Assembly: GCA_002351725.1 (NCBI GenBank)
Contig: DEHD01000040.1
Coordinates: 1 to 64,000, forward strand
Length of the DNA: 64,000 nt
From: Prevotella sp. UBA2809
GTDB lineage: Bacteria; Bacteroidota; Bacteroidia; Bacteroidales; Bacteroidaceae
Direction: 5' to 3'
Both the position numbers and the translations under genes were made by a program. A model generated the notes under the pieces. That model was given only the letters and a program-made list of their open reading frames with translations. It searched no databases and was not told where the DNA came from. How positions within the stretch are numbered: the first letter of the stretch is position 1; every line of letters starts with the position of its first letter. This document shows positions 43,812 to 52,778 of this stretch, piece by piece.

Positions 43812-45382
43812 ATTTCGTTTATTTTTTCGTTTTCAATAATGTTCAGCATCTTGAAAGTTGCCTTGATGGCAGCTTCAGTCTGGTCGGCATCCAGTCCGCG
43901 AGTGCGTAGGATTTTGCCATTGTCGTTCCAGGTTATGACGGTCTGCACAAGTGCATCAGTGCGTCCGCCCGGCGGAATAGTAACAGCGTAGTTCTGCAGA
44001 ATGGGGAACGTGCGATCAAGATATTTTTTGTAGATGTATCGCAGCGACTTCACAAAGGCGTCGTACTGTCCATCACCCGTAGCCGAGGCCTGATACTCCT
44101 TACCGTTAATCTCCACCTTGACGTTGGCACCGGGTTTCAGTCCGTAAGCCGTTGACACCACGTAACTTACCAGTTTCACCTTATCCTCGGGCGCATCGTG
44201 TTTCAGCACGTCGCTCACGATGAACGGCAGGTCTTCCTGCGTCACTATTTCCTTCTTGTCGCCCAGCTCGGTAATACGCTGAGTCACGCGGCGTGTCTGC
44301 TCTGGAGTGAGCTCCAAACCAAGTTCTTCAAGGTTCTTGGCAATGTTGGCCTTACCACTGTTCTTTCCAAGCGCGTACTCGCGGCGACGACCGAATCGCT
44401 CGGGCACAAGGGCGTTGCAGTACAGATTATCCTTCTTGTCGCCATCGGCATGCACGCCAGCCACCTGGGTAAACACATTGTCGCCGATGATGGGCTGATT
44501 TGGCGCAACAACTATGCCGCTGTAACTCTCTACAAGGCGAGAAATATCGTTCAACTTATCCTCGCGGATGTTGGTGCGGGCATTGAACTGGTCCTTCAGA
44601 ATCACCTGAACACTCGACAACGGTGCATTACCACATCGCTCGCCAAGTCCGTTCACTGTTACATGCAGACCTTTGGCTCCGCTCAGCACTGCAGCCAGCG
44701 AGTTCGACACTGCCAGATCGTAGTCGTTGTGAGCGTGGAAGTCGAAGTGTGTATCGGCATAGCGCTTCAGCATCTTACGGAAGTACTCGATGCACTGCAG
44801 TGGATTCATGATACCCAGCGTGTCGGGCAACATAAAGCGGCGAATACCGATGTCGCAGAGAGCATCCATCAGCGTATAGACATAAGATGGCGACTCCTTC
44901 ATGCCGTTGCTCCAGTCTTCGAGATACAGATTTACAGTGATGCCCTTTGAGTGGGCGTATTTCACCTCACGGATGATATCCTCAATATGCTCCTCGGGCG
45001 ACTTCTTCAGCTGATGAGTGCAGTGTTTCAGCGAGCCCTTAGCCAGCAGATTCAACGTCTTGCAGCCGCACTCGGCAGCCCAATCAACGCTTTTTCCACC
45101 ATCAATAAAGCCCAGCACCTCTACCCTTTCCAGTTTGTCGATACGGGCGGCGTAACGGCAAATCATCTTCACCGCATCCTTCTCGCCCTCGCTCACTCGC
45201 GCCGATGCCACCTCGATACGATCCACATTCAGATCGCTCAGCAGCATACGCGCTATTATCAGCTTTTCGTGAGGCAGGAACGACACGCCGCTGGTCTGTT
45301 CGCCATCGCGCAGCGTAGAGTCCATTATCTCAACAAAGGGCTGTATGCGCTTGTATTTGTTTACTTGTTCGCTTGTTCCCAT
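43808..45382 (-). CDS. (R)-citramalate synthase / second isopropylmalate synthase-like enzyme
   Basis: This 524-residue DRE-TIM metallolyase condenses acetyl-CoA with a 2-oxo acid. It has DSTLRDGEQTSG at the active site, the Mg-binding FHAHNDYDLA, GLGERCGNAP, and a C-terminal LeuA-type allosteric domain. It is a paralogue of LeuA within the same operon. The active-site pattern and length resemble CimA-type citramalate synthases, which use pyruvate and start isoleucine synthesis with the help of LeuC, LeuD and LeuB. That substrate is an inference, supported by Ile codons in the operon leader. It overlaps leuD by 22 bases. Confidence 0.8.
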   Translation of the reverse strand: MGTSEQVNKYKRIQPFVEIMDSTLRDGEQTSGVSFLPHEKLIIARMLLSDLNVDRIEVASARVSEGEKDAVKMICRYAARIDKLERVEVLGFIDGGKSVDWAAECGCKTLNLLAKGSLKHCTHQLKKSPEEHIEDIIREVKYAHSKGITVNLYLEDWSNGMKESPSYVYTLMDALCDIGIRRFMLPDTLGIMNPLQCIEYFRKMLKRYADTHFDFHAHNDYDLAVSNSLAAVLSGAKGLHVTVNGLGERCGNAPLSSVQVILKDQFNARTNIREDKLNDISRLVESYSGIVVAPNQPIIGDNVFTQVAGVHADGDKKDNLYCNALVPERFGRRREYALGKNSGKANIAKNLEELGLELTPEQTRRVTQRITELGDKKEIVTQEDLPFIVSDVLKHDAPEDKVKLVSYVVSTAYGLKPGANVKVEINGKEYQASATGDGQYDAFVKSLRYIYKKYLDRTFPILQNYAVTIPPGGRTDALVQTVITWNDNGKILRTRGLDADQTEAAIKATFKMLNIIENEKINEI

Positions 45383-45957
45383 ACCTCAGTTTTTTCTTTG
45401 TTCTGTACAAGGAAGTCGATGTCGTCGAGTCCATGCATCAGACAGTGTTTCTTGTATCCATTGATGTCGAAGTGCTCGCTTCGTCCGGTAGCCTTGTTGG
45501 TTACGGTCTGATTCGGCAGATCAACCTCTACCTCCATCTTCGGGTTGGCCGCGATGCTATCGAAGAGTTCAGCCAGGAATGCCTCACTCACCACTACGGG
45601 CAGCACAAAGTTGTTAAGCTCATTGTTCTTGTGAATATCGGCAAAGAACGAGCTGATTACCACGCGGAATCCGTAACCTGCGATAGCCCAGGCAGCGTGC
45701 TCTCTCGACGAGCCCGAACCGAAGTTCTTTCCTGCCACGAGTATGCAGCCCGAGTAGTTGGGATTGTTCAGTACAAAGTCCTTATTTGGCGTGCCGTCGG
45801 CGTTGTATCGCCAGTCACGGAACAGGTTGTCGCCAAAAAACTTCTCCTCACGGGTTGTAGCCTTGAGGAATCGGGCTGGAATAATCTGGTCGGTGTCAAC
45901 ATTCTCCAATGGAAGTGGCACACAAGTAGATGTTATGATGTTGAATTTCTGTTTCAT
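45361..45957 (-). CDS. leuD: 3-isopropylmalate dehydratase small subunit
   Basis: LeuD is the swivel subunit of isopropylmalate isomerase. The 198-residue protein shows NVDTDQIIPARFLK, NFGSGSSREHAAWAI and a C-terminal DIDFL region. It pairs with LeuC, whose stop overlaps its start (ATGA). Confidence 0.97.
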   Translation of the reverse strand: MKQKFNIITSTCVPLPLENVDTDQIIPARFLKATTREEKFFGDNLFRDWRYNADGTPNKDFVLNNPNYSGCILVAGKNFGSGSSREHAAWAIAGYGFRVVISSFFADIHKNNELNNFVLPVVVSEAFLAELFDSIAANPKMEVEVDLPNQTVTNKATGRSEHFDINGYKKHCLMHGLDDIDFLVQNKEKTEVWEQANK

Positions 45958-47348
45958 AATAGTTCTCTTGGATCAGTTATTACACCTGTTATTGCGGCGG
46001 CAGCAGCGGTTAGTGGCGATGCCAGAATGGTGCGGGCACCGGGGCCCTGGCGACCTTCGAAATTGCGGTTCGAGGTGCTAACGCTAAGCTTGCCAGCAGG
46101 GATCTTATCATCATTCATAGCCAGACATGCCGAGCATCCGGGCTGACGGATTTCGAAGCCGGCATCCTCAAGCACCTTGTCGATGCCCTCTTCGCGAATC
46201 TGCTTGTCGACAGCCCACGAGCCAGGCACCAGCCAAGCCACAACATCTGGCGACTTATGGCGGCCTTCAACCAAATGGGCAAACGCACGGAAATCCTCGA
46301 TACGGCCATTGGTGCAAGCACCTAAGAACACGTAATCAACCTTTGTGCCCAGTAACTTCTGTCCGGCCTTAAAGCCCATGTAGTTCAAAGCCTTCTCGAA
46401 ACCAGCTTGGGGCGAATTAGCCTCTTCGGCATTAGCAGGAATAGCCTCAGTTATACCGATTCCCATTCCAGGATTAGTACCGTAAGTTAAACGAGGCTCG
46501 ATATCGGCAGCATTGAAGGTAAGCTCCTTGTCGAACACAGCGTCATCGCCGCTCTTCAGTGTCTTCCAATAAGCCACAGCCTTGTCCCACTCTTCGCCCT
46601 TAGGCGCATATTCACGACCTTTCAGATAATTAAACGTCGTAGTATCAGGAGCCACAAAACCTCCGCGAGCACCCATCTCTATCGAGAGGTTACACAGCGT
46701 CAGTCGACCCTCCATACTCATTGCCTTTACCGTTGAGCCAGCATACTCCACAAAGTAACCAGTAGCGCCGCTTGTGGTGAGTTTTGACATCAGGTAGAGT
46801 GCCACATCCTTAGCCGTAACACCCTTGCCAAGCACACCGTTAATCGATATGCGCATCGACTTGGGTTTCTGCTGCAGAATGCACTGCGATGCCATCACCA
46901 TCTCAACCTCACTGGTTCCGATACCGAAAGCAACGGCACCCATAGCGCCGTGGGTAGATGTGTGTGAATCGCCACAAACTATTGTCATTCCAGGCAAACT
47001 CAACCCCTTCTCCGGACCAACCACGTGGATGATACCATTGTCCTTCGACATCATTCCGTAGTGAGTAAGTCCGAACTCTGCCGCGTTCTTTGCCAGCGTG
47101 TCTACCTGTTTCTTCGATACGGGGTCTTCAATAGGTTTGTCCTGATCGTGTGTTGGCGTATTGTGGTCGGGCATGCAGAATATCTGCTGTGGACGGAAAC
47201 ATTTCAGTCCGCGGGCACGCATGCCGTCGAAAGCCTGAGGCGAAGTCACCTCGTGGCAGTACAGACGGTCGATATACAGCTGTGTGGGCCCGTCTTCTAC
47301 CTGCTGCACCACGTGCTTATCCCATATCTTATCAAATAATGTGTTCAT
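45954..47348 (-). CDS. leuC: 3-isopropylmalate dehydratase large subunit
   Basis: LeuC is the aconitase-type subunit that holds the 4Fe-4S cluster and interconverts 2- and 3-isopropylmalate (and probably citramalate and 3-methylmalate). The 464-residue protein has VCGDSHTSTHGA, FLGACTNGR and PGCSACLAMN, whose three Cys are the cluster ligands. It overlaps leuA upstream and leuD downstream by four bases each. Confidence 0.97.
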   Translation of the reverse strand: MNTLFDKIWDKHVVQQVEDGPTQLYIDRLYCHEVTSPQAFDGMRARGLKCFRPQQIFCMPDHNTPTHDQDKPIEDPVSKKQVDTLAKNAAEFGLTHYGMMSKDNGIIHVVGPEKGLSLPGMTIVCGDSHTSTHGAMGAVAFGIGTSEVEMVMASQCILQQKPKSMRISINGVLGKGVTAKDVALYLMSKLTTSGATGYFVEYAGSTVKAMSMEGRLTLCNLSIEMGARGGFVAPDTTTFNYLKGREYAPKGEEWDKAVAYWKTLKSGDDAVFDKELTFNAADIEPRLTYGTNPGMGIGITEAIPANAEEANSPQAGFEKALNYMGFKAGQKLLGTKVDYVFLGACTNGRIEDFRAFAHLVEGRHKSPDVVAWLVPGSWAVDKQIREEGIDKVLEDAGFEIRQPGCSACLAMNDDKIPAGKLSVSTSNRNFEGRQGPGARTILASPLTAAAAAITGVITDPRELL

Positions 47349-48847
47349 TCTTCGTCTTTCTTAAATTTGTTTATACAATCGATATACGCTTCAACCGATG
47401 CGGTAACGATATCGGTGTTAGCACCGAATCCGTAGTACAGACTTCCGTCGTACTCCACCTGCATGTGCACCTTACCCACATCGTCCGAACCCTTTGAGAT
47501 GGCCTGGATAGTAAACTCCTTCAGCGTCATCTGCTTCATGATAATCTTCTTAAGCGCCTTGATAGCCGCATCCACAGGACCGTTTCCGCTGGCAGCAGCC
47601 TCGAATTTCTGCCCACTGATGTCAAGTCCGATAGAAGCCACACTCTTCACGCCCTTACCTGTAGTAACCTGCAGGAAGTCAAGTCTAACTGCATGAGTAT
47701 CAGCAGTATCGGCTCCAGCCAGCATCAGTGCGTCGGCATCGGTAACCTCTTTCTTCTGGTCGGCCAGAACAAGGAATTTCTCATATACCTTATCGAGCTT
47801 CTCTTCCGAGAGATCCACGCCGTTCACGTGCAGACGATGCTTCAGAGCAGCCCTACCGCTTCGTGCGGTCAGAACAATGCTGTTATCATCGATACCAACA
47901 TCTTTGGGGTCGATAATCTCGTATGTATGAACATTCTTCAGCACGCCGTCCTGATGTATACCGCTTGAGTGAGCAAATGCGTTACGACCCACGATGGCCT
48001 TGTTAGGCTGAACGGGCATATTCATCAAGCTCGACACCATTCGGCTGGTAGGATATATTTTGGTAGTATTTATGTTAGTCTCTATTTCCAGTTGCTTATG
48101 ACACTTCAGAATCATTGCTATCTCCTCGAGCGAAGTATTACCGGCGCGCTCACCTATTCCGTTGATTGTTACCTCAACCTGTCGTGCTCCTGCCATCACT
48201 CCGCTAAGCGAGTTGGCAGTAGCCATACCCAAATCGTTGTGACAATGGGTAGAGATGATGGCACGATCGATATTGTCTACATGCTCCATCAGATACTTAA
48301 TCTTGTCGTGATACTCCTCAGGCAGACAGTATCCTGTGGTATCAGGGATGTTTACTACAGTTGCTCCGGCCTTGATAACAGCCTCTACCACACGAGCCAG
48401 ATACTCGTTGTCGGTACGACCGGCATCCTCGCAATAGAACTCCACATCGTCTACGAAACGCTTGGCGTATTTCGTTGCAGCAACTGCGCGCTCCAGAATC
48501 TCCTCGCGGGTAGAGTTGAACTTATACTGGATGTGCTCGTCGCTTGTGCCGATACCAGTGTGGATACGCTTGTGCTTAGCATATTGCAGAGCCTCAAAAG
48601 CCACATCGATATCACGCTCTACAGCACGTGTCAGTGCACAGATAACGGGCCAAGTAACGGCTTTAGAAATCTCAATCACGCTGTTAAAGTCACCGGGACT
48701 TGAAATAGGGAATCCTGCTTCGATAACGTCTACACCCAACTGCTCAAGAGCCTTAGCCACCTGAATCTTCTCTACAGTGTTCAACTGGCATCCGGGCACC
48801 TGTTCGCCGTCGCGGAGCGTTGTGTCGAAAATAAACAACCTTTCCAT
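47345..48847 (-). CDS. leuA: 2-isopropylmalate synthase
   Basis: LeuA commits 2-oxoisovalerate to leucine synthesis. The 500-residue protein has FDTTLRDGEQVPG, the metal-binding STHCHNDLGMATAN and GIGERAGNTSLEE, and a C-terminal LeuA allosteric domain for leucine feedback. It is the first structural gene of the operon. Five octanucleotide units run directly into its ATG, and an attenuator lies upstream. Confidence 0.96.
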   Translation of the reverse strand: MERLFIFDTTLRDGEQVPGCQLNTVEKIQVAKALEQLGVDVIEAGFPISSPGDFNSVIEISKAVTWPVICALTRAVERDIDVAFEALQYAKHKRIHTGIGTSDEHIQYKFNSTREEILERAVAATKYAKRFVDDVEFYCEDAGRTDNEYLARVVEAVIKAGATVVNIPDTTGYCLPEEYHDKIKYLMEHVDNIDRAIISTHCHNDLGMATANSLSGVMAGARQVEVTINGIGERAGNTSLEEIAMILKCHKQLEIETNINTTKIYPTSRMVSSLMNMPVQPNKAIVGRNAFAHSSGIHQDGVLKNVHTYEIIDPKDVGIDDNSIVLTARSGRAALKHRLHVNGVDLSEEKLDKVYEKFLVLADQKKEVTDADALMLAGADTADTHAVRLDFLQVTTGKGVKSVASIGLDISGQKFEAAASGNGPVDAAIKALKKIIMKQMTLKEFTIQAISKGSDDVGKVHMQVEYDGSLYYGFGANTDIVTASVEAYIDCINKFKKDEE

Positions 48848-48885
48848 TTTACAATTTTACGATTTAACTATTTTACAATTTGACT
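48846..48885 (-). repeat. Octanucleotide array running into the leuA start codon
   Basis: On the minus strand five octads read AGTCAAAT, TGTAAAAT, AGTTAAAT, CGTAAAAT, TGTAAAAT. The last supplies the A and T of the ATG. It replaces a Shine-Dalgarno site and matches the nadC array. Confidence 0.85.
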
Positions 48886-48897
48886 ATTTATTCCAAG

Positions 48898-48932
48898 AAA
48901 AAAGCCTTTCACACTCGGAAGTGAGAAAGGCT
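48898..48932 (-). terminator. Attenuator terminator of the leu operon
   Basis: On the minus strand AGCCTTTC pairs with GAAAGGCT, and after a T-T mismatch CAC pairs with GTG around TTCCGA, followed by a T-run. It stands between the leader peptide and leuA. Nine bases of its upper arm and loop (48916-48924, TCACTTCCG) are perfectly complementary to 48986-48994 in the leader. Confidence 0.88.
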
Positions 48933-48981
48933 CGTATTATTTTGTTTAATGTATAATCTTTATGCTTCATCTACGTGCACC

Positions 48982-49050
48982 TCAATCACTTCCGCCTGCC
49001 CCAAGCAGTCGAATAATAATTAGGCCGTTAAGTAGATTCAGACTCTTCAT
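48982..49050 (-). CDS. leu/ile operon leader peptide
   Basis: This 22-codon ORF encodes MKSLNLLNGLIIIRLLGAGG followed by Ser-Asp. It holds six Leu codons (CTG, CTA, CTT, CTA, CTG, CTT) and three consecutive Ile ATT codons within residues 4-16. The stop lies 50 bases ahead of a terminator hairpin, and the -7 box is 28 bases upstream. The last codons (GGA AGT GAT) contain the bases that can pair with the terminator arm. This is the layout of ribosome-mediated attenuation: stalling at Leu or Ile codons would leave 48986-48994 free to block the terminator. Confidence 0.85.
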   Translation of the reverse strand: MKSLNLLNGLIIIRLLGAGGSD

Positions 49051-49077
49051 TATTGATCTCAATTTGAATTTCGTCTG

Positions 49078-49109
49078 CAAAATTAATCTTTTTCATTGGA
49101 ATAAACAAA
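49078..49109 (-). promoter_or_regulatory. Promoter of the leu operon (TTTG-N20-TAATTTTG)
   Basis: TTTG (49106-49109) and TAATTTTG (49078-49085) are exactly 20 bases apart on the minus strand. Transcription should begin near 49071, about 20 bases before the leader ATG. Confidence 0.82.
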
Positions 49110-49222
49110 CAATTTGTAACTTTTTTAATCAAAAAACTAACATTTTATTACTTTAACCCAATTTTATAGGCATAAATCAATATTAATTCTTCATACACAT
49201 ATTATATTTTATAATTATTTTG

Positions 49223-49255
49223 GTTGCAAATATAAGAAAATTCTTTGTATCTTTG
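49223..49255 (+). promoter_or_regulatory. Promoter of the MORN-GH25 gene
   Basis: GTTG (49223-49226) precedes TATCTTTG (49248-49255) by 21 bases. The gene ATG follows 21 bases later. Confidence 0.55.
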
Positions 49256-49276
49256 CATCCGAAAAGTAGTAAATAA

Positions 49277-50596
49277 ATGAAAAAGGTATTAATATCTATT
49301 ATATCACCCCTGCTGCTGTTGTCGGCATCAACATACTATCTGCCCCAGCCCGCCCACAAAGGCATGCAGCTTAACGCCGCCATCACAAAGAAAATACCCG
49401 CCAGCACTGATACCCTGACAAAGGACACCATACCCGCAGGTCTCGACGACGAATTCAAATATTACTTCGACCGTCACAACGTGATGGACGAGGGTTACGA
49501 GATGGTTGCAGCATTTGCAAACGGGAAACGACTTGAAATAGAACCCGCCCGCCGACTAACCGTATGGAACGTAGGCACTTGGCGCAATCGAATCCATGAG
49601 GGTACGGCTCTGGCAGTAGATACCGCAGGATATACCATTATTGCGACATTTGATGCTGATACCATTAAAACCGGATTACGTATCGACACCCTTGGCACAT
49701 ATCTTGGCGACTTTACAGGCACCACAGCCCACGGCCACGGAGCCTACGTAACCAATGGCAGTTATTTCGAGGGTCACTGGGTTGAGAACACTCGCGATGG
49801 ATTCGGCATACAGTTATTTACTCCCGAAGGCGAAGAACCGCGACTGCAGGTTGGTGAGTGGAAGAAGAACCGCTTCTGGGGCGAGCGCATGAAGTACACC
49901 TCTGAGCGTATCTATGGTATCGACATTGCCCGCTACCAGCACGGCAAAGGTCGCCACAAATATCCCATCAACTGGAAACAACTTAGCATCAACTATCTTG
50001 GTCGCAAAAGTAATAAGAATGTTCACGGAACAGCCGATTATCCAGTTTCGTTTATATTCATAAAGAGTACCGAGGGCGTAAGCATCACAAACAAGTTTTA
50101 TGACGACGATTATGCTCAGGCGCGTAAGCATCATATTCCCATCGGCGCCTATCATTTCTTCTCGCTCAAAAGCTCGGGTGCAGCCCAGGCTCAGCATTTT
50201 ATCAAGCACACCAAGTTTCTAAAAGGTGACCTTCCTCCAGTGCTCGATGTTGAACCCAGCGACAAGCAGATAGCTGCAGCAGGCGGCCCAGAGAAGATGT
50301 TCCAGCAGATTCGCATTTGGCTCCGTATGGTTAAGGCCCGTTGCGGTGTTTCACCTATTTTATATATTAACCAGATGTTCATCAATAAGTATTTCGGCAT
50401 GGTGCCCGACATTAAGCGCGACTACGATGTATGGATAGCCCGCTATGGCGAATATAAGCCCGATGTACGTCTGGCCTTCTGGCAACTAAGTTCCGATGGC
50501 CGTGTAAAAGGCATCACGGGCGATGTTGATATCAACGTATTTAACGGTTACAAGAGTCAGTTCGACGAGTTTGTAGCAAACAAAAGTATAAAATGA
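49277..50596 (+). CDS. Secreted MORN-repeat plus GH25 muramidase
   Basis: This 439-residue protein has an N-terminal signal peptide or anchor (MKKVLISIISPLLLLSASTY), then two to three MORN-type repeats (about 143-200, with GDFTGTTAHGHGAY and GHWVENTRDGFGIQ), then a GH25 lysozyme domain. The GH25 signatures are GIDIARYQ (D216), VLDVEP (D324 and E326, the expected catalytic pair), ARYGEY and FWQLSS. It likely cuts peptidoglycan in the periplasm. It overlaps rlmH by four bases. Confidence 0.88.
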   Translation: MKKVLISIISPLLLLSASTYYLPQPAHKGMQLNAAITKKIPASTDTLTKDTIPAGLDDEFKYYFDRHNVMDEGYEMVAAFANGKRLEIEPARRLTVWNVGTWRNRIHEGTALAVDTAGYTIIATFDADTIKTGLRIDTLGTYLGDFTGTTAHGHGAYVTNGSYFEGHWVENTRDGFGIQLFTPEGEEPRLQVGEWKKNRFWGERMKYTSERIYGIDIARYQHGKGRHKYPINWKQLSINYLGRKSNKNVHGTADYPVSFIFIKSTEGVSITNKFYDDDYAQARKHHIPIGAYHFFSLKSSGAAQAQHFIKHTKFLKGDLPPVLDVEPSDKQIAAAGGPEKMFQQIRIWLRMVKARCGVSPILYINQMFINKYFGMVPDIKRDYDVWIARYGEYKPDVRLAFWQLSSDGRVKGITGDVDINVFNGYKSQFDEFVANKSIK

Positions 50597-51063
50597 AGAC
50601 AATACTGATATTGGTAGGCAAGACCACCGACAAGCACTTTCAGGCGGGCATCAACGATTATGTTGAGCGCATAGGCCACTATATGCCCTTCGAGTTGTTC
50701 ACCATCCCCGAACTGAAGAACACCAAGAGTCTTAGCGAGGAGCAACAGAAGCAGACCGAGGGCGAGCTGATACTAAAGCAGATTCAGCCCAGCGACACCG
50801 TTGTGCTGCTTGATGAGCACGGAAAGGAGTTCCGCAGCATTGAGTTTGCAAAATGGCTTGAGCAGAAAAGAAATACAGCCCGCCGACTGATATTCGTCGT
50901 TGGCGGACCGTATGGTTTTTCTCCTGCTGTTTACTCTCGCGCAAACGAGCAGATTTCACTATCAAAAATGACGTTCTCGCATCAGATGATTCGCCTGGTG
51001 TTCACAGAGCAGATTTACCGCGCCTGTACCATCATCAAAGGCGAACCATACCATCACGAGTAA
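50593..51063 (+). CDS. rlmH: 23S rRNA pseudouridine-1915 N3-methyltransferase
   Basis: This 156-residue SPOUT methyltransferase has LDEHGKEFRSIEFA, FVVGGPYGFS and the C-terminal block KMTFSHQMIRLVFTEQIYRA that binds SAM in the knot. Length and motifs are typical. Its ATG overlaps the muramidase stop (ATGA), and it ends next to the convergent metallopeptidase gene. Confidence 0.96.
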   Translation: MKTILILVGKTTDKHFQAGINDYVERIGHYMPFELFTIPELKNTKSLSEEQQKQTEGELILKQIQPSDTVVLLDEHGKEFRSIEFAKWLEQKRNTARRLIFVVGGPYGFSPAVYSRANEQISLSKMTFSHQMIRLVFTEQIYRACTIIKGEPYHHE

Positions 51064-51939
51064 TCAGAGATCGTTATAATTCTGAACGGCAAAGGTGCTA
51101 GTGCGCATGTCGCCAGTTTCAAAGCCACGCTTTAGCCAACGCTTGCGCTGATCGCTGGTGCCGTGAGTGAACGACTCGGGCGTAGCTCTACCCTGTGCCT
51201 TCTTCTGCAACCAGTCATCGCCAATAGCCTTAGCAAGCTCTAATCCCTTCTCCAAATCACCATACTCCATAGAGTGGTTCATTGCGTCCTCGTAATGAGC
51301 CCACACGCCGGCATAGTAATCGGCCAATAACTCCAGTCGAACGCTAATCTGATTTGCACTTACCTTATCTGTCTGATTCATAGCCTGATGCGCTTTGTTC
51401 AGCGTACCTGTGAGATACTCGATATGGTGTCCAATCTCGTGAGCTATCACATAGGCGTAGGCAAACGTGTTACCCTCAACACCCAGCTGTCGTTTCATCT
51501 GTGTAAAGAAAGAAAGGTCTACATATAGCTTCTGGTCGCCAGAACAGTAGAATGGACCAACGGCAGCTGTAGCCGAACCACAAGCCGAGTTTACTTGATT
51601 AGTAAACAGCACCAGTGTGGGATATTGATATTCACCCCAGCCGTTGTCCTGGAACACCTTTGTCCACACCTCCTCTGTAGATGCCAGAATCTTCTTGCAG
51701 TCAGAGGCTAACTCCTGCTCTTCCTCAGTAAAGTTCTCCTCGCCCACAGTCTCTGTTGGAGCCTGCATCGTCTGCTGCACTACGTTGTTTACAACATCGC
51801 CCACGTTTCCACCCTGTAGGAATGTAAACAGAGCAATCAGGATAATACCGCCGATACCACCGATACCAGCCTTGGCACCACCGCTCAATCCGCGGCGATC
51901 CTCAACATTCGAGCTTTCGCGCCTTCCGTCTAATCTCAT
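51064..51939 (-). CDS. YpfJ-family neutral zinc metallopeptidase
   Basis: This 291-residue protein has a short basic cytoplasmic start, a Gly/Ile-rich TM helix (about 24-41) and a periplasmic domain with HEIGHHIEYLTG (H167, E168, H171), the zinc-protease HExxH. A downstream Glu in ELLADYYAGVW supplies the third ligand in this family. The substrate is unknown. The start at 51939 matches the MRLDGRRESSNVEDRRG N-terminus common to the family. Confidence 0.9.
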   Translation of the reverse strand: MRLDGRRESSNVEDRRGLSGGAKAGIGGIGGIILIALFTFLQGGNVGDVVNNVVQQTMQAPTETVGEENFTEEEQELASDCKKILASTEEVWTKVFQDNGWGEYQYPTLVLFTNQVNSACGSATAAVGPFYCSGDQKLYVDLSFFTQMKRQLGVEGNTFAYAYVIAHEIGHHIEYLTGTLNKAHQAMNQTDKVSANQISVRLELLADYYAGVWAHYEDAMNHSMEYGDLEKGLELAKAIGDDWLQKKAQGRATPESFTHGTSDQRKRWLKRGFETGDMRTSTFAVQNYNDL

Positions 51940-52004
51940 AATGCTTTAAGTTTATTAGTTATTACTTTAATTTTTAAATTCTTACATTATTCAATTTTTA
52001 CATT

Positions 52005-52760
52005 TTACCGCACCGTCATGTGAAAACATCCTTGCTTCACCTCATATTTAATGTAGCATCGTCCCTGCTCACGCATATCGCGCAGAACCTCCGATAGCAC
52101 ATATTTCAGCGAGTCGTTACGTACAGCTCGTCTTGCCGGACCATCAGGATTCTCAACAGTCTCATAGCGATTGTAGCAGATGTCGAATGTGGTACCATAC
52201 AGGTGGCATGAGTTCTCAGTAGCATTTCCGTTATGCCGACGCAGTTTCTTCACATCGGCCTCCGAGCGCAATACGCTGGTAACAATCAGTCGGTGCAAGG
52301 GCACACCTTTTACGTACAAACTATCGAAGAAGGCCGAACCTATGTCCTGCAGCAAAACCGCCGCACGAGGCACCAGATAAGGAATGCTCGAGTATAACGG
52401 ATCTATGTGATAATAAGGATTTGCACCCACGTAAACCAGTTCGTTTTTACGTTTCTCGGCATCCTCGCGGTCTTTCACTCGCTTTACGCCCCACTTCATC
52501 GCAGCCTGTAGCTGAACCATCTGAGTATCAGGGAAACAGGCTTTAAAGCTTGGTACCGACAGAATCTTGTGAGGCTTTACAGTCTTCAAACTTGGAATTT
52601 TCTGCTCGATAGCGACACTGTCCAGATCATAACAAACAGCTTCAGTCTCAGCCGCTTTCACGCTTGACTCCGCTACCTGCGGAAACGCCACACGTATCAC
52701 CGCAAGCACCAAAACAGCCACCGTAAAACCTATCAAATATCTTTTTTTTGTCAGTTTCAT
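52005..52760 (-). CDS. DUF5715-like envelope protein with M15-type motifs
   Basis: This 251-residue protein has an N-terminal anchor or signal (about 8-26) and a periplasmic domain. The sequence NSCHLYGTTFDICYNRY and the C-terminal GCFHMTV resemble the SxHxxGxAxD and HxH zinc-binding pattern of M15/D,D-carboxypeptidase folds. It fits the DUF5715 family as I remember it, and enzymatic activity is not shown. It is divergent from phoH, with a -7-like box at 52783-52790. Confidence 0.75.
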   Translation of the reverse strand: MKLTKKRYLIGFTVAVLVLAVIRVAFPQVAESSVKAAETEAVCYDLDSVAIEQKIPSLKTVKPHKILSVPSFKACFPDTQMVQLQAAMKWGVKRVKDREDAEKRKNELVYVGANPYYHIDPLYSSIPYLVPRAAVLLQDIGSAFFDSLYVKGVPLHRLIVTSVLRSEADVKKLRRHNGNATENSCHLYGTTFDICYNRYETVENPDGPARRAVRNDSLKYVLSEVLRDMREQGRCYIKYEVKQGCFHMTVR

Positions 52761-52778
52761 CTAAAAATTTTCTTTTGC

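Noticed and set aside
48982..49021. Second frame in the leu leader ending EVIEVHVDEA
   Set aside because: It opens only after a TAA and has no ATG. The frame with Leu and Ile codons explains the region better.
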